DNA from: Morella rubra
Lineage: Eukaryota; Streptophyta; Magnoliopsida; Fagales; Myricaceae
Reading direction: 5' to 3'
Length of the DNA stretch: 64,000 nucleotides
Assembly: GCA_003952965.2 (NCBI GenBank)
Contig: CM025854.1
Location: 6,172,725-6,236,724 of the forward strand
The notes beneath the pieces are model-generated. The model saw nothing but the letters and a program-made list of their open reading frames with translations, did no database searches and was not told the origin of the DNA. Positions 24,784 through 36,300 of the stretch are shown one piece after another; the stretch's first letter is position 1; each line of letters begins with the position of its first letter. The position numbers and the translations under genes are program-made.

Positions 24784-25399
24784 AAAGTGAAATACATTTT
24801 TTTTAATACTTTCTATTTTCGCTGTTATTAGCTGATCATATATATACAATTCTTTTTTGGTGCATAAATGGGTTGTGCAATTTAGAGCAAATGATTATTT
24901 ACGAATTCATCTTTGCCTTGAAAATACTCGATCATTGGTTTATTTTGGGTCTTGCACCAGCAAATTTATGAAATCCTATTTGTAAATTAATTGTAATAAA
25001 AAGCACTAGCAAAAGGGCAAGGGGTGGACAGAGTAAAAACACTTACTCACATTATATATGTGTGGATTGAAGTTAATTGAACCCCGACAAATTTCTATTA
25101 TATTCACTCCTAAAAAATTCTAATTGAAATTTTTTGGATTCAGAATGTGTAGACCGATCATGAGTAAACAAATTTTTTTTTCTTTCCCCTCTCTTTAAAG
25201 CTAGTTGTAATACTAGGTATGAATTTTACTATCCAGATGTATCTGCTGCCTCCACCTCCAAGTTCCATGGCTGGATCAAAAGGTGAAGTTGAGCACCTTT
25301 TTGACTGTTTTCATTGTTTATTATTAGGCGATCTTATTTATGCCCACAAAAATCTCATATGCTTCTGAAACCTTTATTAAATTACCAGGCAATAATTAT

Positions 25400-25723
25400 G
25401 TATGCTCTGTTCATTAGATTATGGTATGAATATTCTTTGCTCTCTCTTCATGCTGATATTGGTGATATCCATAGCCTACTCCTCAAATTTCAGCAATCGA
25501 AGCTCTCTCATGTCCCTAGAGATGCGAACTGAGTAGTGCATCAATTAGCTCGTTAGGCCGCCTCAGAATTTAGTTCTGGAGGCACTCCCCGCAATTCTGA
25601 GCATGTCTCTCTCTTATCTTGGTTTTTTTCTAAGGCTAACTCACCTTGAGGATCCTTTGATCTCTGTTGTTTTTCTTTTGTTTTTAATAAAGTTTACTTG
25701 TTTGATAAAAAAAAAAAAAAAAA
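25400..25723 (+). mobile_element. LINE 3' end with poly(A) tail
   Basis: The frame reads SLHADIGDIHSLLLKFQQSK, then LSHVPRDAN, stop, VVHQLAR, stop, AASEF. This is the RNase H-like tail of a plant non-LTR retrotransposon (HVPRDAN-x-VVHQLA). It is followed by an untranslated stretch with an AATAAA-like taataaag and then a run of about 18 A at 25707-25724. A coding tail, short 3' UTR and poly(A) is the expected 3' end of a reverse-transcribed LINE copy. The 5' part is missing. Confidence 0.7.
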
Positions 25724-26034
25724 ACAAGAAGAGTAACTTCTCTTTCAACCTATATAAGATAATCACTTCAAAACTAAAAGGCTGCCTAAACTAGTGGTGA
25801 CTATTTATTTTTTTGCCTAGAAGGTGCTCTCACCTAGAATGTTTAATGAAACTTTTTTTTTTCTTTTCCAAGGGATGATTTCTAATCTTGTACCATTATA
25901 TTGTTTAGCATTTTCCGAATTGGCACACCAATTATGGCTAATTAGATTATTAAAAATAGTGGATTTTTCTAACAACAGTGTAACAAAACCTATTTTTTTG
26001 CTAAAGCTTCTCATTATATGTGGGTGCATATATA

Positions 26035-28112
26035 AATTTCAGAGATCTAGTCATGATTCACCCATTGGAGGACACTCAGGATATGACAAAACACTACATA
26101 GACTTCGCAGAGATTTCTATTGACCTCGTATGAAACAACAACTCAAATAAGGTATCAGAGAATGCAATGCATGCCGCTGGTTAAACATGAGAATGTTGCT
26201 CCTAGGGGTTTGCTACAACCCTTGCCAGGGCCAGATCGTGTGTGGACTAATATCACCATGGACTTTGTGGAAGGTTTGTCACTTTCTCCGAGTTATTCTG
26301 TTATCTATGTGGTCGTGGATAGATTGTCCAAATATTCTTATTTCATTCCTCTCTCACACCCTTACACAGCTTCTAAAGTTGCTATGTTATTTACGACTTA
26401 TATCTTTAAACTACATGGTCTGCTTGAGACAATTATTTCAGATTGAGACCCCACATTTACAAGTACTTTTTGGAAGGCATTGTTCAAAACACAAGGTACC
26501 AAACTTGCTTATAGCACTGCATACCACCCACAGACTGATGGGCAGGCTGAAATAGTGAATAAGTGCTTAGAAAATTATTTGAGGTGCTTCGTGGGTGATC
26601 GGCCAAAAGACTGGTCTCAATGGGTGCCACTTGCAGAATAGTGTTATAACACGAATTTCCATGCCTCAACCAAATTGACTCCGTATGAAATTGTGTATGG
26701 ACAATTACCTCCTCCACTCTTACCATACGAAGCAAGAACAACACATGTGGCAACAGTGGATGCAGCTTTGCGCTCCCGGGATCAGACCATGCAATTATTA
26801 AAAGATAATATGGTTAGAGCTCAGAGTCGTATGAAGCGTTATGCAAATCTGAAAAGAAGTGTGAGAAATTTTGTTGTGGGTGAGTGGGTATACCTGAGGT
26901 TACAACCGTATAGGCAAACATCTGTGAGTCAATGCTGAAATCTCAAGCTTTTTCCGAGGTCTTATGGCCCTTTTCATATTAAAGCTTGGATTGATAAAGT
27001 GGCGTACAAACTCCATCTTCCCTCACAGGCACAGGTTCATCTTGTTTTTCATGTGTCGCAGTTGAAATGCAAGCTAGGAAATCATTGTGTTCCACTTTCT
27101 TCTTTGCCTCTAGTCGACTCCATGGTATTTTTAAGCCGGAACCCCATACCATACTGGAAAGAAGGATGTGTTGCTGTGGGCATCTACGTGTCACCGAAGT
27201 GTTGATTCACTAGTGATGGAAATCAAGGCATCGATTCGAAGGATTTCTTTCAAATCCCAATTAGGCCGGTTACGAGGGCACAAGCCAAGAAGTTTAAAGA
27301 TGTACTCAACGGTCTAATTCAAGAGGCATGGGCTCAAGCAAATGCGTGGAGGCCCATTGAGCATGATCCACGTGAACAACAAAGGATTGTCAACATGATT
27401 CAAGTTCTAGAAAGATCTGGTTAAGGCTAAGCTCAAATTGGCAAAACAATATTCTATAAGACTCAATTAGGCGCCACTTTAAGGAGGCTCAATTAGGCAC
27501 CCCTTTCTTCCCTTTTTTGGTTCAGATTATATGGTTGTTTAGGCACCATTTTGTTTCCTTTCTTGGCTCTTATAGGCGCCAACTTTTATTGCCTTTTTAG
27601 TTGTGTTTTGTTTTAGGCGTGTTAGGCTTTATTTCCTTGTTTTTTTAGTTGCCTTGTTCTCTTTTAGGCGAGTAGGATTTATCCCTTAATTAGGTGATTT
27701 GTGTTAGAGTTTTCTCCTTGTAATGGCCGACCTATATATAGGTGCCTAAGCAAAAAAAAATGCAAACCTTCATTTTTACAAAATTATGAGAGTATTTCTC
27801 TTTGGTTCTTTGAAGAACTTCTCGAACTTATCAGAATTTTCCATGGCGTTCATCTCGACTTATCAAACGGAGTTTCCACCACCGTTTGTGGCGTCTTCCT
27901 TATACCAAGGTTCTTGTTTATGATAAACAACGGGTCGAGGTCTTCCATTCGAAGCTGTCCTAGAACGATCTTGGGTTCCCTATTCGTTGTTGGGTCTCGT
28001 TATTCTTGACGAGGTTCACATCAACTAGTCTGGTTAAGAGATTGAAGATGCTACATGGGAGCTATTGCAGTATCTGCGCCTTCAATTTTCGCACCCTGTG
28101 GACAAGGTACTG
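26035..28112 (+). mobile_element. Ty3/gypsy integrase region, decayed and split
   Basis: From 26035 the frame reads HDSPIGGHSGYDKTLHRLRR and DFYWPRMK (stops and frame changes apply). It continues DRVWTNITMDFVEGLSLSPS, VVVDRLSKYSYFIPLSHPYT, AYHPQTDGQAEIVNKCLENY, YNTNFHASTKLTPYEIVYGQ and VYLRLQPYRQTSV, then KAWIDKVAYKLHLPSQAQVH. This is integrase with its zinc-binding N-terminus, catalytic core and GPY/F-like end. The frame is cut after VTEVLIH at 27213 by an 810-bp LTR. It resumes at 28029 with SG-EIEDATWELLQYLRLQF and SHPVDKVL before a stop. Protease, RT and RNase H are absent, so only the 3' third survives. Confidence 0.88.
27214..28023 (+). mobile_element. Solo LTR, 810 bp, nested in gypsy integrase
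   Basis: The insertion begins TGATGG and ends ACATCA (TG..CA with TGATG/CATCA inverted ends). It is flanked by ACTAG on both sides (27209-27213 and 28024-28028). Removing it and one ACTAG rejoins the integrase frame as VLIH-stop-SG-stop-EIEDATWE, as expected for this family. Inside, 27255-27424 encodes PVTRAQAKKFKDVLNGLIQE and a further 40 residues to a stop, a peptide type I recall from plant gypsy LTR regions. A TATA-like tatatatagg lies near 27733. The LTR is read as plus strand because TATA and peptide agree. Confidence 0.85.
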
Positions 28113-28620
28113 TGAAGGAGAGGGCTATGTTACACGACCAAATTGAAGGTTAGGGTTCAGTGATGTTTCAGGAACAAGAAGGAAGATACGAAGTTGGGAG
28201 AACATGAGAACATTTGAGATGTTAGAGGGGATGTCGTTTTGAGTATGGGTTCATTAAGGGGCTGTGCGTGAATGGGCTGGAGACGTGCATGGGCGGACTA
28301 GAGATTCCATTAGTCAGTTGCTGTAGGGGATGGGCTGTAGCCCATGAGGTTCTAGAATTCTACGAATTTTGTTATGTTTGTTACATTTCTGTTTCGTTGA
28401 TTCCCTTATGGTTTTGAGTATTTGTAGTGGCAGTTTCGCCTCTGTGTGGATATCAAACAATCAAGCTGTCTTCTAGATTTTCTGCTTTCTTTCAATTTCT
28501 CTGGAGGGTTGCCAACCTCGACTTGGCCAAATCTATCAACAAAGTTACTTGAATCATTATCATCTTTCACTACAATATTTCTACATTACACAGTTTATCA
28601 CAAATTACAAGTAGACTGTT
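28113..28620. other. Probable gypsy 3' tail, no gene
   Basis: About 500 bases between the gypsy stop codon and the start of the second fasciclin-like copy. It may include the untranslated tail and part of an LTR of the gypsy element. I found no clear LTR border or coding sequence. Confidence 0.4.
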
Positions 28621-28624
28621 ACAC

Positions 28625-29156
28625 TATGGGATTATGTGGTACGGTAAGACGAAGGGGTCAATGCTGGGCATGCGGTTGACAGGGTCGCCTTGTGGAACAA
28701 AGAGGGTGACGCTCATTGAAAGCATTAGTGGGGTGATCGTTGAGATAATGTTTGCCCAATCATTGAAGTTGGCTAATCAGTGCGTCAATTATGTTGTTGA
28801 GTTGTTGGGCTAGCAATGAAGGTGGTAGTGGGGGGAGTGGCAGAGGCGGCGCTGGAGGAGGGGAAAAATGTGGTTGAGGTGGTGGTGATGGAGATGGAGA
28901 TGGCGGATGGGGAGGAGGTGGTGATAGAGACGACAGAGGAGGTGGTGTTGAAAGAAGTAATGTCGAGGGAGGTGGAGATAGAGATGATGGAAGAGCAGGT
29001 GGTGGTAAAGATGGTGGAAGAGGAGGAGAAAGAGGTGCGGGTAATGGGAGTTTCAGGTGGAGAAGAGAAGATAGCAATAGAGGCTGAGATAATTAGGGAG
29101 TTGCTGATGGTGAGTATAGTGAGGAGAAGAGGGAAGAGAGATGGGAAGTCGGCCAT
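28625..29156 (-). pseudogene. Fasciclin-like pseudogene B, truncated
   Basis: The minus-strand start at 29156 reads MADFPSLFPLLLTILTISNS and then LIISASIAIFSSP, a secretion signal. The proline-rich stretch follows in a different frame (HPPSPSPSPPPQPHFSPPPA). After AQQLNNIIDAL the start of a FAS1 domain appears with stops (LSMSVTLFVPQGDPV, then DPFVLPYH). Homology to pseudogene A ends at about 28625, so most of the FAS1 domain is gone. The start codon context is intact here, and this copy shows the empty site for the LTR that splits pseudogene A. Confidence 0.8.
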
Positions 29157-30608
29157 GGACGTTGTTGCTTCCTGCTTTCTTGAATCTTTCTAACTGGTCA
29201 AGTGGGAATGTAGATAATTAGAAAGTGGAAATTTCTGATAATGGGATTTAAGTATATGTAGAGGGAGAGAGAAAGCGGAAGGCTGAGGGAGGGAGAGCGA
29301 GTTAGTTGCTTTCTAATTCTTGGTGTTTCTTCTGTTTGTGTGTGTAGAGTCTGCGCATGGAAGAAGTAAGAAGGATGATGACTAACTCCAGATCACGCAT
29401 CACACCATATTACTTGGAGAGAGGAGGACATGCTAGTAATGTCATATAATCGAATTTCACGTTGCAGCATTTAACTATCTTTTTTTTCGGTAGTTAAATG
29501 GTTTACAATATAAGAAAACCTGAGATCAAATTACTCTTGGGAGAGCCACTTAGCTTGGGGGTGCAAATCTGAGATCAAATATCTCCACAGATTGAGACTG
29601 ATTGTCTACTGTCTTATCTCTCCATGATTTTGTAATCACCTTATCTCTCCAAGATTCAGCCTCATGTTGTTATGATTATGATTTTTGTATATTGACCTGG
29701 TCTGTGTTAATACAAACAAGGAAATAGAGAAAGAGAGGAAGAGGAGGCGGAGGTGACTAAAAGAAGATACTCAAAATCATCAAGCATCGATGGCTAACAC
29801 ATATGCAATGGCAATTTGAATGGACCCCTAGAGAAGCTAATGAGTTGGCACAGTGGTTTAGAAGGGTAGAGGTCTTTGGAGTTATTGATGTGAATCTAAT
29901 CCCTCCCGTGATTCTTCTCTTTAATTGTAACGATTGCAAAGAAAAAACAAAAAAAATAAATAAAAACTATCCAAGTGTACTAACAATGGATATTTATTTC
30001 TTGAAAAATACTTTATGATAGAAAGACAAACTACCAACTTTTCTTTGCTAAACAAAAGTGTAAGTCGGCATCCATGGAGGAAAAGAATCGGAACGGAAAT
30101 AGAAGAGGCCATGCTTTGAAAAATTAGCATCCTAAAAAAACATTTGTTTTAAGAGCAAAGAATGAACATCTTTCCCTCCAAATAGCGACCAACAAAGTAT
30201 AGATATTCGTCCATTATATTTTTCTTGTGTAGTTATATTTAGCTGGTCAACAGGATAGACTTTGTTGAATATCATTTCAAATTTATTGGTACTCAATCAT
30301 ACAACAAGAAGATAGCTCAATTTCCTAGACACAAACAGATGTCCAAAACTCAGGGTTTTTCCGATTTCCAAGAAGAAATTTAGTTCCAAAGGAATTGAGT
30401 AAAACCAACTCAAGTAGATTGACACTGTCGCGCTATGCTTGAAACTTAATCAGATGCTGGTTGACTCGTTTGCAGCGTCAAGCATGGATGAAAAGGCCAG
30501 GTTAAGGATGTTGCATGTGATAGAGTTTGTGAAATCTTAGTTTGAAAACACATGCTGAGAAATAAGCTCCATGTCCAGGTAACCCCTACAAAAACTTCGC
30601 TTCCGGGT
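29150..30608. repeat. Segmental duplicate, copy B flank (partner 21659-23132)
   Basis: Colinear with 21659-23132, ending at cttcgcttccgg near 30608, where the copies diverge abruptly. It includes a second copy of the LINE RNase H-like fragment on the plus strand at about 29765-29905 (MQWQFEWTPREANELAQW, IDVNLIPP). Together with 28625-29156, the whole duplicated segment is about 2 kb. No functional gene is present. Confidence 0.85.
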
Positions 30609-30753
30609 AGATCCTCATCCTTCTATAACTGCACTGAACCAATGATTGACAGTTCTCTCTACTGATTAACCAAGATGAATTGATGGCTTTGTGTCCTAGA
30701 ACCTTAGGCCAATTTTTCCTCTGATCACTTTTATGTGATTGACAACAAAGTAC

Positions 30754-33700
30754 CTAATCCATCTTTGCATCAAAAGGCCCACAGATCCAGTTTGCCTTCC
30801 AAATAATAGAAGGTGATAGAAGCCGTTCTGTTTTCCAACCTGAGGACTTCAGCTGCAAAATAGGGAAAGGAAAGCAATTCAGACATCATTCCAACTAGAC
30901 ACAATTATATAGAAGGGAGATTCTAATAGCAAGTCTGGGCCTCCAAATTCTCACAGTATAATATCATTATAATTTGATGAGTCTTTGTTCATTTAGTCAC
31001 CGAAGATTTTGCAGCCACTCTAATGTATATAGAGGTACACTTCTTAGTGAATGAATATAGATTGCACGGATGTTCTACAGCATTTGGAGAATCCACTACG
31101 CCTCCTGATTCCGATTGATCAGCACCAGGGGTGGAGCCCAACTGGCATGTGAAGATCAAGAGTGTACTGGATATCCCAGCCATCACTGTAGATATATTGT
31201 ATAAATTCTAAAAACAATAGTAATTCCAGTGATCCAGTTGACTCCCATATCACGCTATATATGTCCTTTTCCAAAATGGGCATACGATGTGACTCTATAG
31301 GGACATCAAAGATGCAAATATGAAACTTATTGAAGTAAAGGAAAATCATCCAACTCGTACCTTTTGAATAAAAACTTCATAATGTTTATCCATCCATGAT
31401 TGGCTCTGTAAATGCACAGATGTATTTTTATCTGTAAAATTTGCCAAAACAAGTGCATGAAAAAATGACTGCAAGACGTCTGCATTTGTCGAGTCTTTAT
31501 GCAAAATAGCACTAACGACTCCCTTCTTCTCCACTAGCAAGTACATTCCTGTAAACACCAAACGAACAACTACTGAGCTACAGAGTTCAAAAACAAACAA
31601 TTTTTTTGGGAAAGCATTAGGTAGAGCTCAACCTTTCTTGTAATGAGTTCCCGCAGAATGCAACAGGTCCATCCTGTTCAAACGTATTGCTGAACTTGTC
31701 AAATTTTGAACAATTTTATGGAAGTAATCAAGAGCAGTGAAATTATAGGAGCCAGCTTAGAGTTGTTTCTGTTATTAATATGCGAGAAGCAAGCCATGTT
31801 CTTCTTGAATGGCAAATGCTTTGAGATATGCAACACAGTGATCCAATGATTGAGGTGCCTTCCAACAGAAGTTGGTGCAGAACATCACTGTTGTTTGAAC
31901 TAAATAGGGTCCTACATGAAATAGGAACCCCAAACTCTAAAAGAAACTTCATGTAAAATTCGTGGGCTAAATGAAATTTTCAACTCACAGTTCCAGGTGA
32001 TCAAATGAAGAGACCCTCACACCTAAATGCACTTGCATGTGCATTAATTTAGCATTCTTTGACCTCCATGAAGTGGTCCATAGGGGTAGCACATGCTCCA
32101 TCCTAGAGACCTTTTCAGGTGAGAGAACTGGAAAAAAAATTCAGATTTAGGCATTGAATATCAAGAGAACATAAATGAAGGCTCTAAAAGATTAAATTCA
32201 AGCTCGAAGAAACAAAGTAGTGATGTTGTATTAAGTTAAAAGGCACTAATATTGCACCAGTCCATTGAAGTGGCAGGAAAAAGGGAAGTAAAAACACAGT
32301 CAGCCCATGGGAAACAGTGAGCACAGGTCCTACCTTGGCCAGTTTCCAAGAAATGCTGCAAAAGGATGGAGCTCCTCTGAGGATTTAATGAAGTCAAGAC
32401 AAGGCACCGGACAGCCTTGTAGTTTGCTGCCAAAAAAGGGAAGTACTGCTGAACCAGACTTGATATATAATATCCCCACAGCTAAGTCAGTAATAGAACA
32501 AGCATTAGATAGCACATAGGCAGAAAGAGACGGAATATCTCAAGCTCTAGTATCCCTTGGCACACAGATTCACATATTATAAGGGCTTCTGGAAGTTATA
32601 TTTCCAGGTGCCACAGTAAAAGAGAAGTTTCCATAGTAGCAAGCCGTTAGAAGAACTTACCATACATATGGAACATGGTGAGAGACAGAAAAGAAAGCCA
32701 AATAGCTAGGGCATGGCCCATTGTAATCCGAGCAAGAAGCATCCCCAAAGCCATGCCAATCATTGTTGCCATCGTCTCTTGACTTCCTTCCTGTTAGCAT
32801 TATACCAAAGCAACTCAACAGTCAAATCTTACCTATTAAACGTAGGTTTTCCTAGTTCTCATCCTGTAGTTAGAATAGTGACAACAGTACCTTGGCAGCT
32901 ATATCTGCTGCATTACTCTGAAGGGCAAAATGCTGCGTCAAAGCAGCTCTAGTTGCTCCACTTGCAACACCAGCTAATTGGGAACACAATTTAGAAACAA
33001 CAGCGATGGTTTTTTTTTTTTTCCAAAGAAAGACTCTGACCAATGCGTCCTTGCTGCATCTTTTTCCTTTCAGTTTGATGAACATTTAAAGAGAATGTCA
33101 AGATATAAAAATTATTGCAAAGCCTGTGTACAGAAAGAACAGTGTGTAGACTGATAGATACTTTGCCATTAAGTAGCAACCTAAAGCTCATCAAGAAAAA
33201 GCTATTGCCAAAAATGAATAAAACATTTCCAGTAGCTGACACAAATGTCATAAATATTCCAAAGCAACTATCCATGGAATGAAAAAGCATATTTAACCTT
33301 AGTTATACAATTAAGCTGGGAAAGCAAAAAACCACAATCACAGCAATCATCATTATCTTCTAGTTTTTCAGCTTGTACAACTAAGGAAAAGAGATACTTA
33401 CTGCAAAAATCGTGACAGGCTACAAGGCAGACTACAAACACAAAAGCTGAAGGCAAACAAAGGGGATAACCAGGTCCATCAACATTGAGATAACCAGTAT
33501 AGAAGCATTTCTGGTGATTCTGAGTTTACACTAAGAAAAAAACAAATTACTGCAAGTTGACAAAAAGCCAAAGAACACCTATATGGACCAGATACATTTC
33601 CTGTCCAGTCAAGTAGAAAGGCGAAAATAGGACACTGAGTATGAATAATTGTGGACTTTTTAGGTGAATTTTTGCCAGTAGGAACAAGGACTCTAAATGA

Positions 33701-36300
33701 TTATTTGATCAAATGAAGAGAATTTTGCACAACATTCTTTGACCTCCATTAGAAATATGCAGCTCAGGGCACAAGAGAGAAGAACTCGAATAGTGATCAC
33801 TAATATTGCACCAGTCCATTGAAGTGGCAGTGGCCCAAAACAGTGATCCTAAGTTTCCAAGCTGCAAAAGGACTCCTCTGAGGATTTAATGAAGTCCAAA
33901 ACAGCAGAAAAAAGGGAAGTACTGCTGATCCCCACAGCTAAGTCAGTAATAGAACATAGATAGCACATAGCAGATGAGTATTTGGCACACAGATGAAGTG
34001 GTTCCATAGTAGCAAGCCGCTTACCATACACATCAGTAAGCAACAGCAAGAATCCCCAAAGCCATGCCAATCATTGAGTGAAGCATTATACCAAAGCAAC
34101 TCAACAGTCAAATCTTATAAAACGATTTTCTAGTTCTCATCCTTACAACAGTACCTTGGCAGCTATATCTGCCATTACATGCTTGCAGCTCTAGTTGCTC
34201 CAAACACCAGGTTTGAGCCCAAAGAAAGACTCTGACAATGCGAATCTTATTTGGGAGAATGTCATATGCAAAGCAGAATACAGAAAGAACAGTACTACTG
34301 GCCATTTAGCAACCTTTGCTCATCAAGAAAAAGGCTATTGCAAAAATGAATAAATTTTCCAGTGACTCAAAATTCGCAATATCCAGGAATATACAAAGCT
34401 AAGTAACAGGTCAATTAAGCTTCAACTAGCAATCATCATTATCTTCTAGTTTTTCAGCTTGTACAACTAAGGAAAAGAGATACTTACTGAATGATCGTGA
34501 CAGGCTACCCAGGCAGACTACAAACACAAAAGCTGAAGGAAACAAAGGGGAAACCAGGTCCATCAACATTCCTGAAACCAGTATAGAAGCATTTCTGGTG
34601 ATTCTGAGTTTACATAAGAAAAAAACCTTATAAGTTGACAAAGCCAAAGAACACCTATATGGAAATCAGATACATTTGATACAAGTTTTCAAGAGAAAGG
34701 CGAAAATAGGACACTGAGTATGAATATTGTGGACTTTTTATGAATTTTTTATGCAGTACAAGGACTCTGATTATTTGAGAAAGAATTTGACAACATTCAC
34801 CTATTAGAAATATGCAGCTCTACAGCAGAGAGGAACTATTGTCCACAACATCAGTGGCAACAGGATCAACCAGCTATTAGTGGCCAAAAGCAATATCATC
34901 TAGATCATACACATGCAATGAGTTTTGAAGATGATGTTCAGAGACGCAAAACTATAAGCAACAAAAATGAAGAGAACATACCAAGATCATTCATAAGATC
35001 TGCAACCAAACGCCACATCCTGGCATTGCTATCCAGGTTTGAGCCCTGAAGGACAGGGGGTCATATGGCAGTATACGGTTGTTAGGGAATCAGGAGGACA
35101 GAATTCTTAAGTTGGAAGTGAACACAATTCAACTGCCCATACCCAGATACGAGACATGCCTACTTAAAGTTACCAGCAAACCATTCTGGACTAGATATTA
35201 CTACTAAGCCAACTTTTTTCATAGAATGTTGACACGTATATTTGTTAGGATTATCCACCTAGACTTTGCATTCAAAAATACAAACAAAATAACTCAAAAT
35301 GGGACTTCATTAAGAGAAGAATAGAACAATTGACCTGGTAGAATGTGAATAAAATGCCTCCAAGCATTCCAGTTAGGTCCCTCAAAAACCACTGCAACAG
35401 TTTCAATGTTCCAAAATTGTAGTCAAGATGTTGCAAACACACAACTCAATAGACCACTCTCCCAAGTTTCAACTACTTGGATTACCTATAATCAAGATAA
35501 CTTCACAAAATAAACCAATTTAAACTGATATTTGCGGTTGCACGCTCATGCGCGTGTCCCACCTGAAAGGTGGCACCAATGACAGTCGCGGATTTCTCGC
35601 CAACCCCAATAGCACTAAGAAGAGCCTGAAAGTAATTTAGCACTCCATTTTTTAGCAACCATCGGTAGGCCCTTGACAATGGATTGAAAATTTATATATG
35701 AGAAACGTTGAGCTTACTTGAGTTGAAAGCATGGTTCGAATGTACGTTGAAAGGCCCTGCAGGAAAGAATTAAGCCTTGGAAGTATAGTTAGCAGCAACT
35801 TTCCACAAGTTTTATTACGGCCCCTTGAAATACATGAGCGTGTTTATTTTGATTTCTTTACCTGCAGCGAATCCCATACTTGAAACGGCACATAATCTGG
35901 AGTTACACTACTAGGAAAACCCTGCATTTGATCAAACGAAGTACTAAGCGTACAAATATTAGATTCGACTCCTCTTTTCAAAAAAACGGTGAGAGAGGGG
36001 CAGAGGGTAAAGGGGAAAGCTTGCCTCGGGTACAAACGCTTGGAGAACCCGTCTCCAGATATGGTGGAATCGGCCACCAGACCTGTGTATATATGGCGAA
36101 AACAAAACCAATAAAAACGAAAGCTTTATGGGAAAAAAAAACGGAACAAATAGAAAGCGGAGGATAATGTTGGGAAGGAACCTTTGGATGGAGAGACGAG
36201 GGGAGGCGGTAATGGTGGCAGTTCTTGAGAGCTTGGTGGAAAAAGAGCCATTCCATTCTTCCAATATGATATCCGACGATGACGACGCCGATACTTCCAT
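30754..36300 (-). CDS. RUS3: Root UVB sensitive protein, RUS3-like (DUF647), 15 exons
   Basis: RUS/DUF647 proteins are plant proteins; RUS1 and RUS2 act in root UV-B sensing and seedling development, while the role of RUS3 is less clear. Exons: 36300-36182, 36082-36025, 35921-35862, 35756-35718, 35625-35563, 35391-35335, 35045-34982, 34571-34488, 32973-32891, 32790-32661, 32426-32334, 32127-31989, 31673-31633, 31548-31361, 30852-30754. All phases join to 438 aa, close to the roughly 440 aa I recall for Arabidopsis RUS3. Landmarks are VTPDYVPFQVWDSLQ, RTMLSTQALLSAIGVGEKSA, SNLDSNARMWRLVADLMND, GVASGATRAALTQHFALQ, MATMIGMALGMLLARITMG and SGWKTERLLSPSIIW. Exon 2 ends GAG|GCAAGC, a GC-AG intron. 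Intron 8 contains decayed extra copies of exons 8-11. RUS3 rather than another RUS member is by resemblance. Confidence 0.92.
32230..33790. repeat. Direct repeat within RUS3-like gene, copy 1
   Basis: This block holds intact exons 9-11 of the RUS3-like gene and, at about 33478-33400, a damaged copy of exon 8: acceptor lost, with small insertions such as gttatcccc for gtttcccc. It aligns with 33795-34840. Each copy is clean where the other is damaged. Confidence 0.85.
33795..34840. repeat. Direct repeat within RUS3-like gene, copy 2 (deletion-rich)
   Basis: This block holds the intact exon 8 (34571-34488). Downstream of it are remnants of exons 9, 10 and 11 (near 34200-34140, 34070-34040 and 33895-33860), riddled with short deletions. 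It is about 500 bases shorter than copy 1. The remnants lie in the apparent intron 8 and cannot be spliced in frame. Confidence 0.85.

Noticed and set aside
28816-29193. Plus-strand 125-residue Glu/Val-rich frame
   Set aside because: It is the antisense of the proline-rich part of fasciclin-like pseudogene B.
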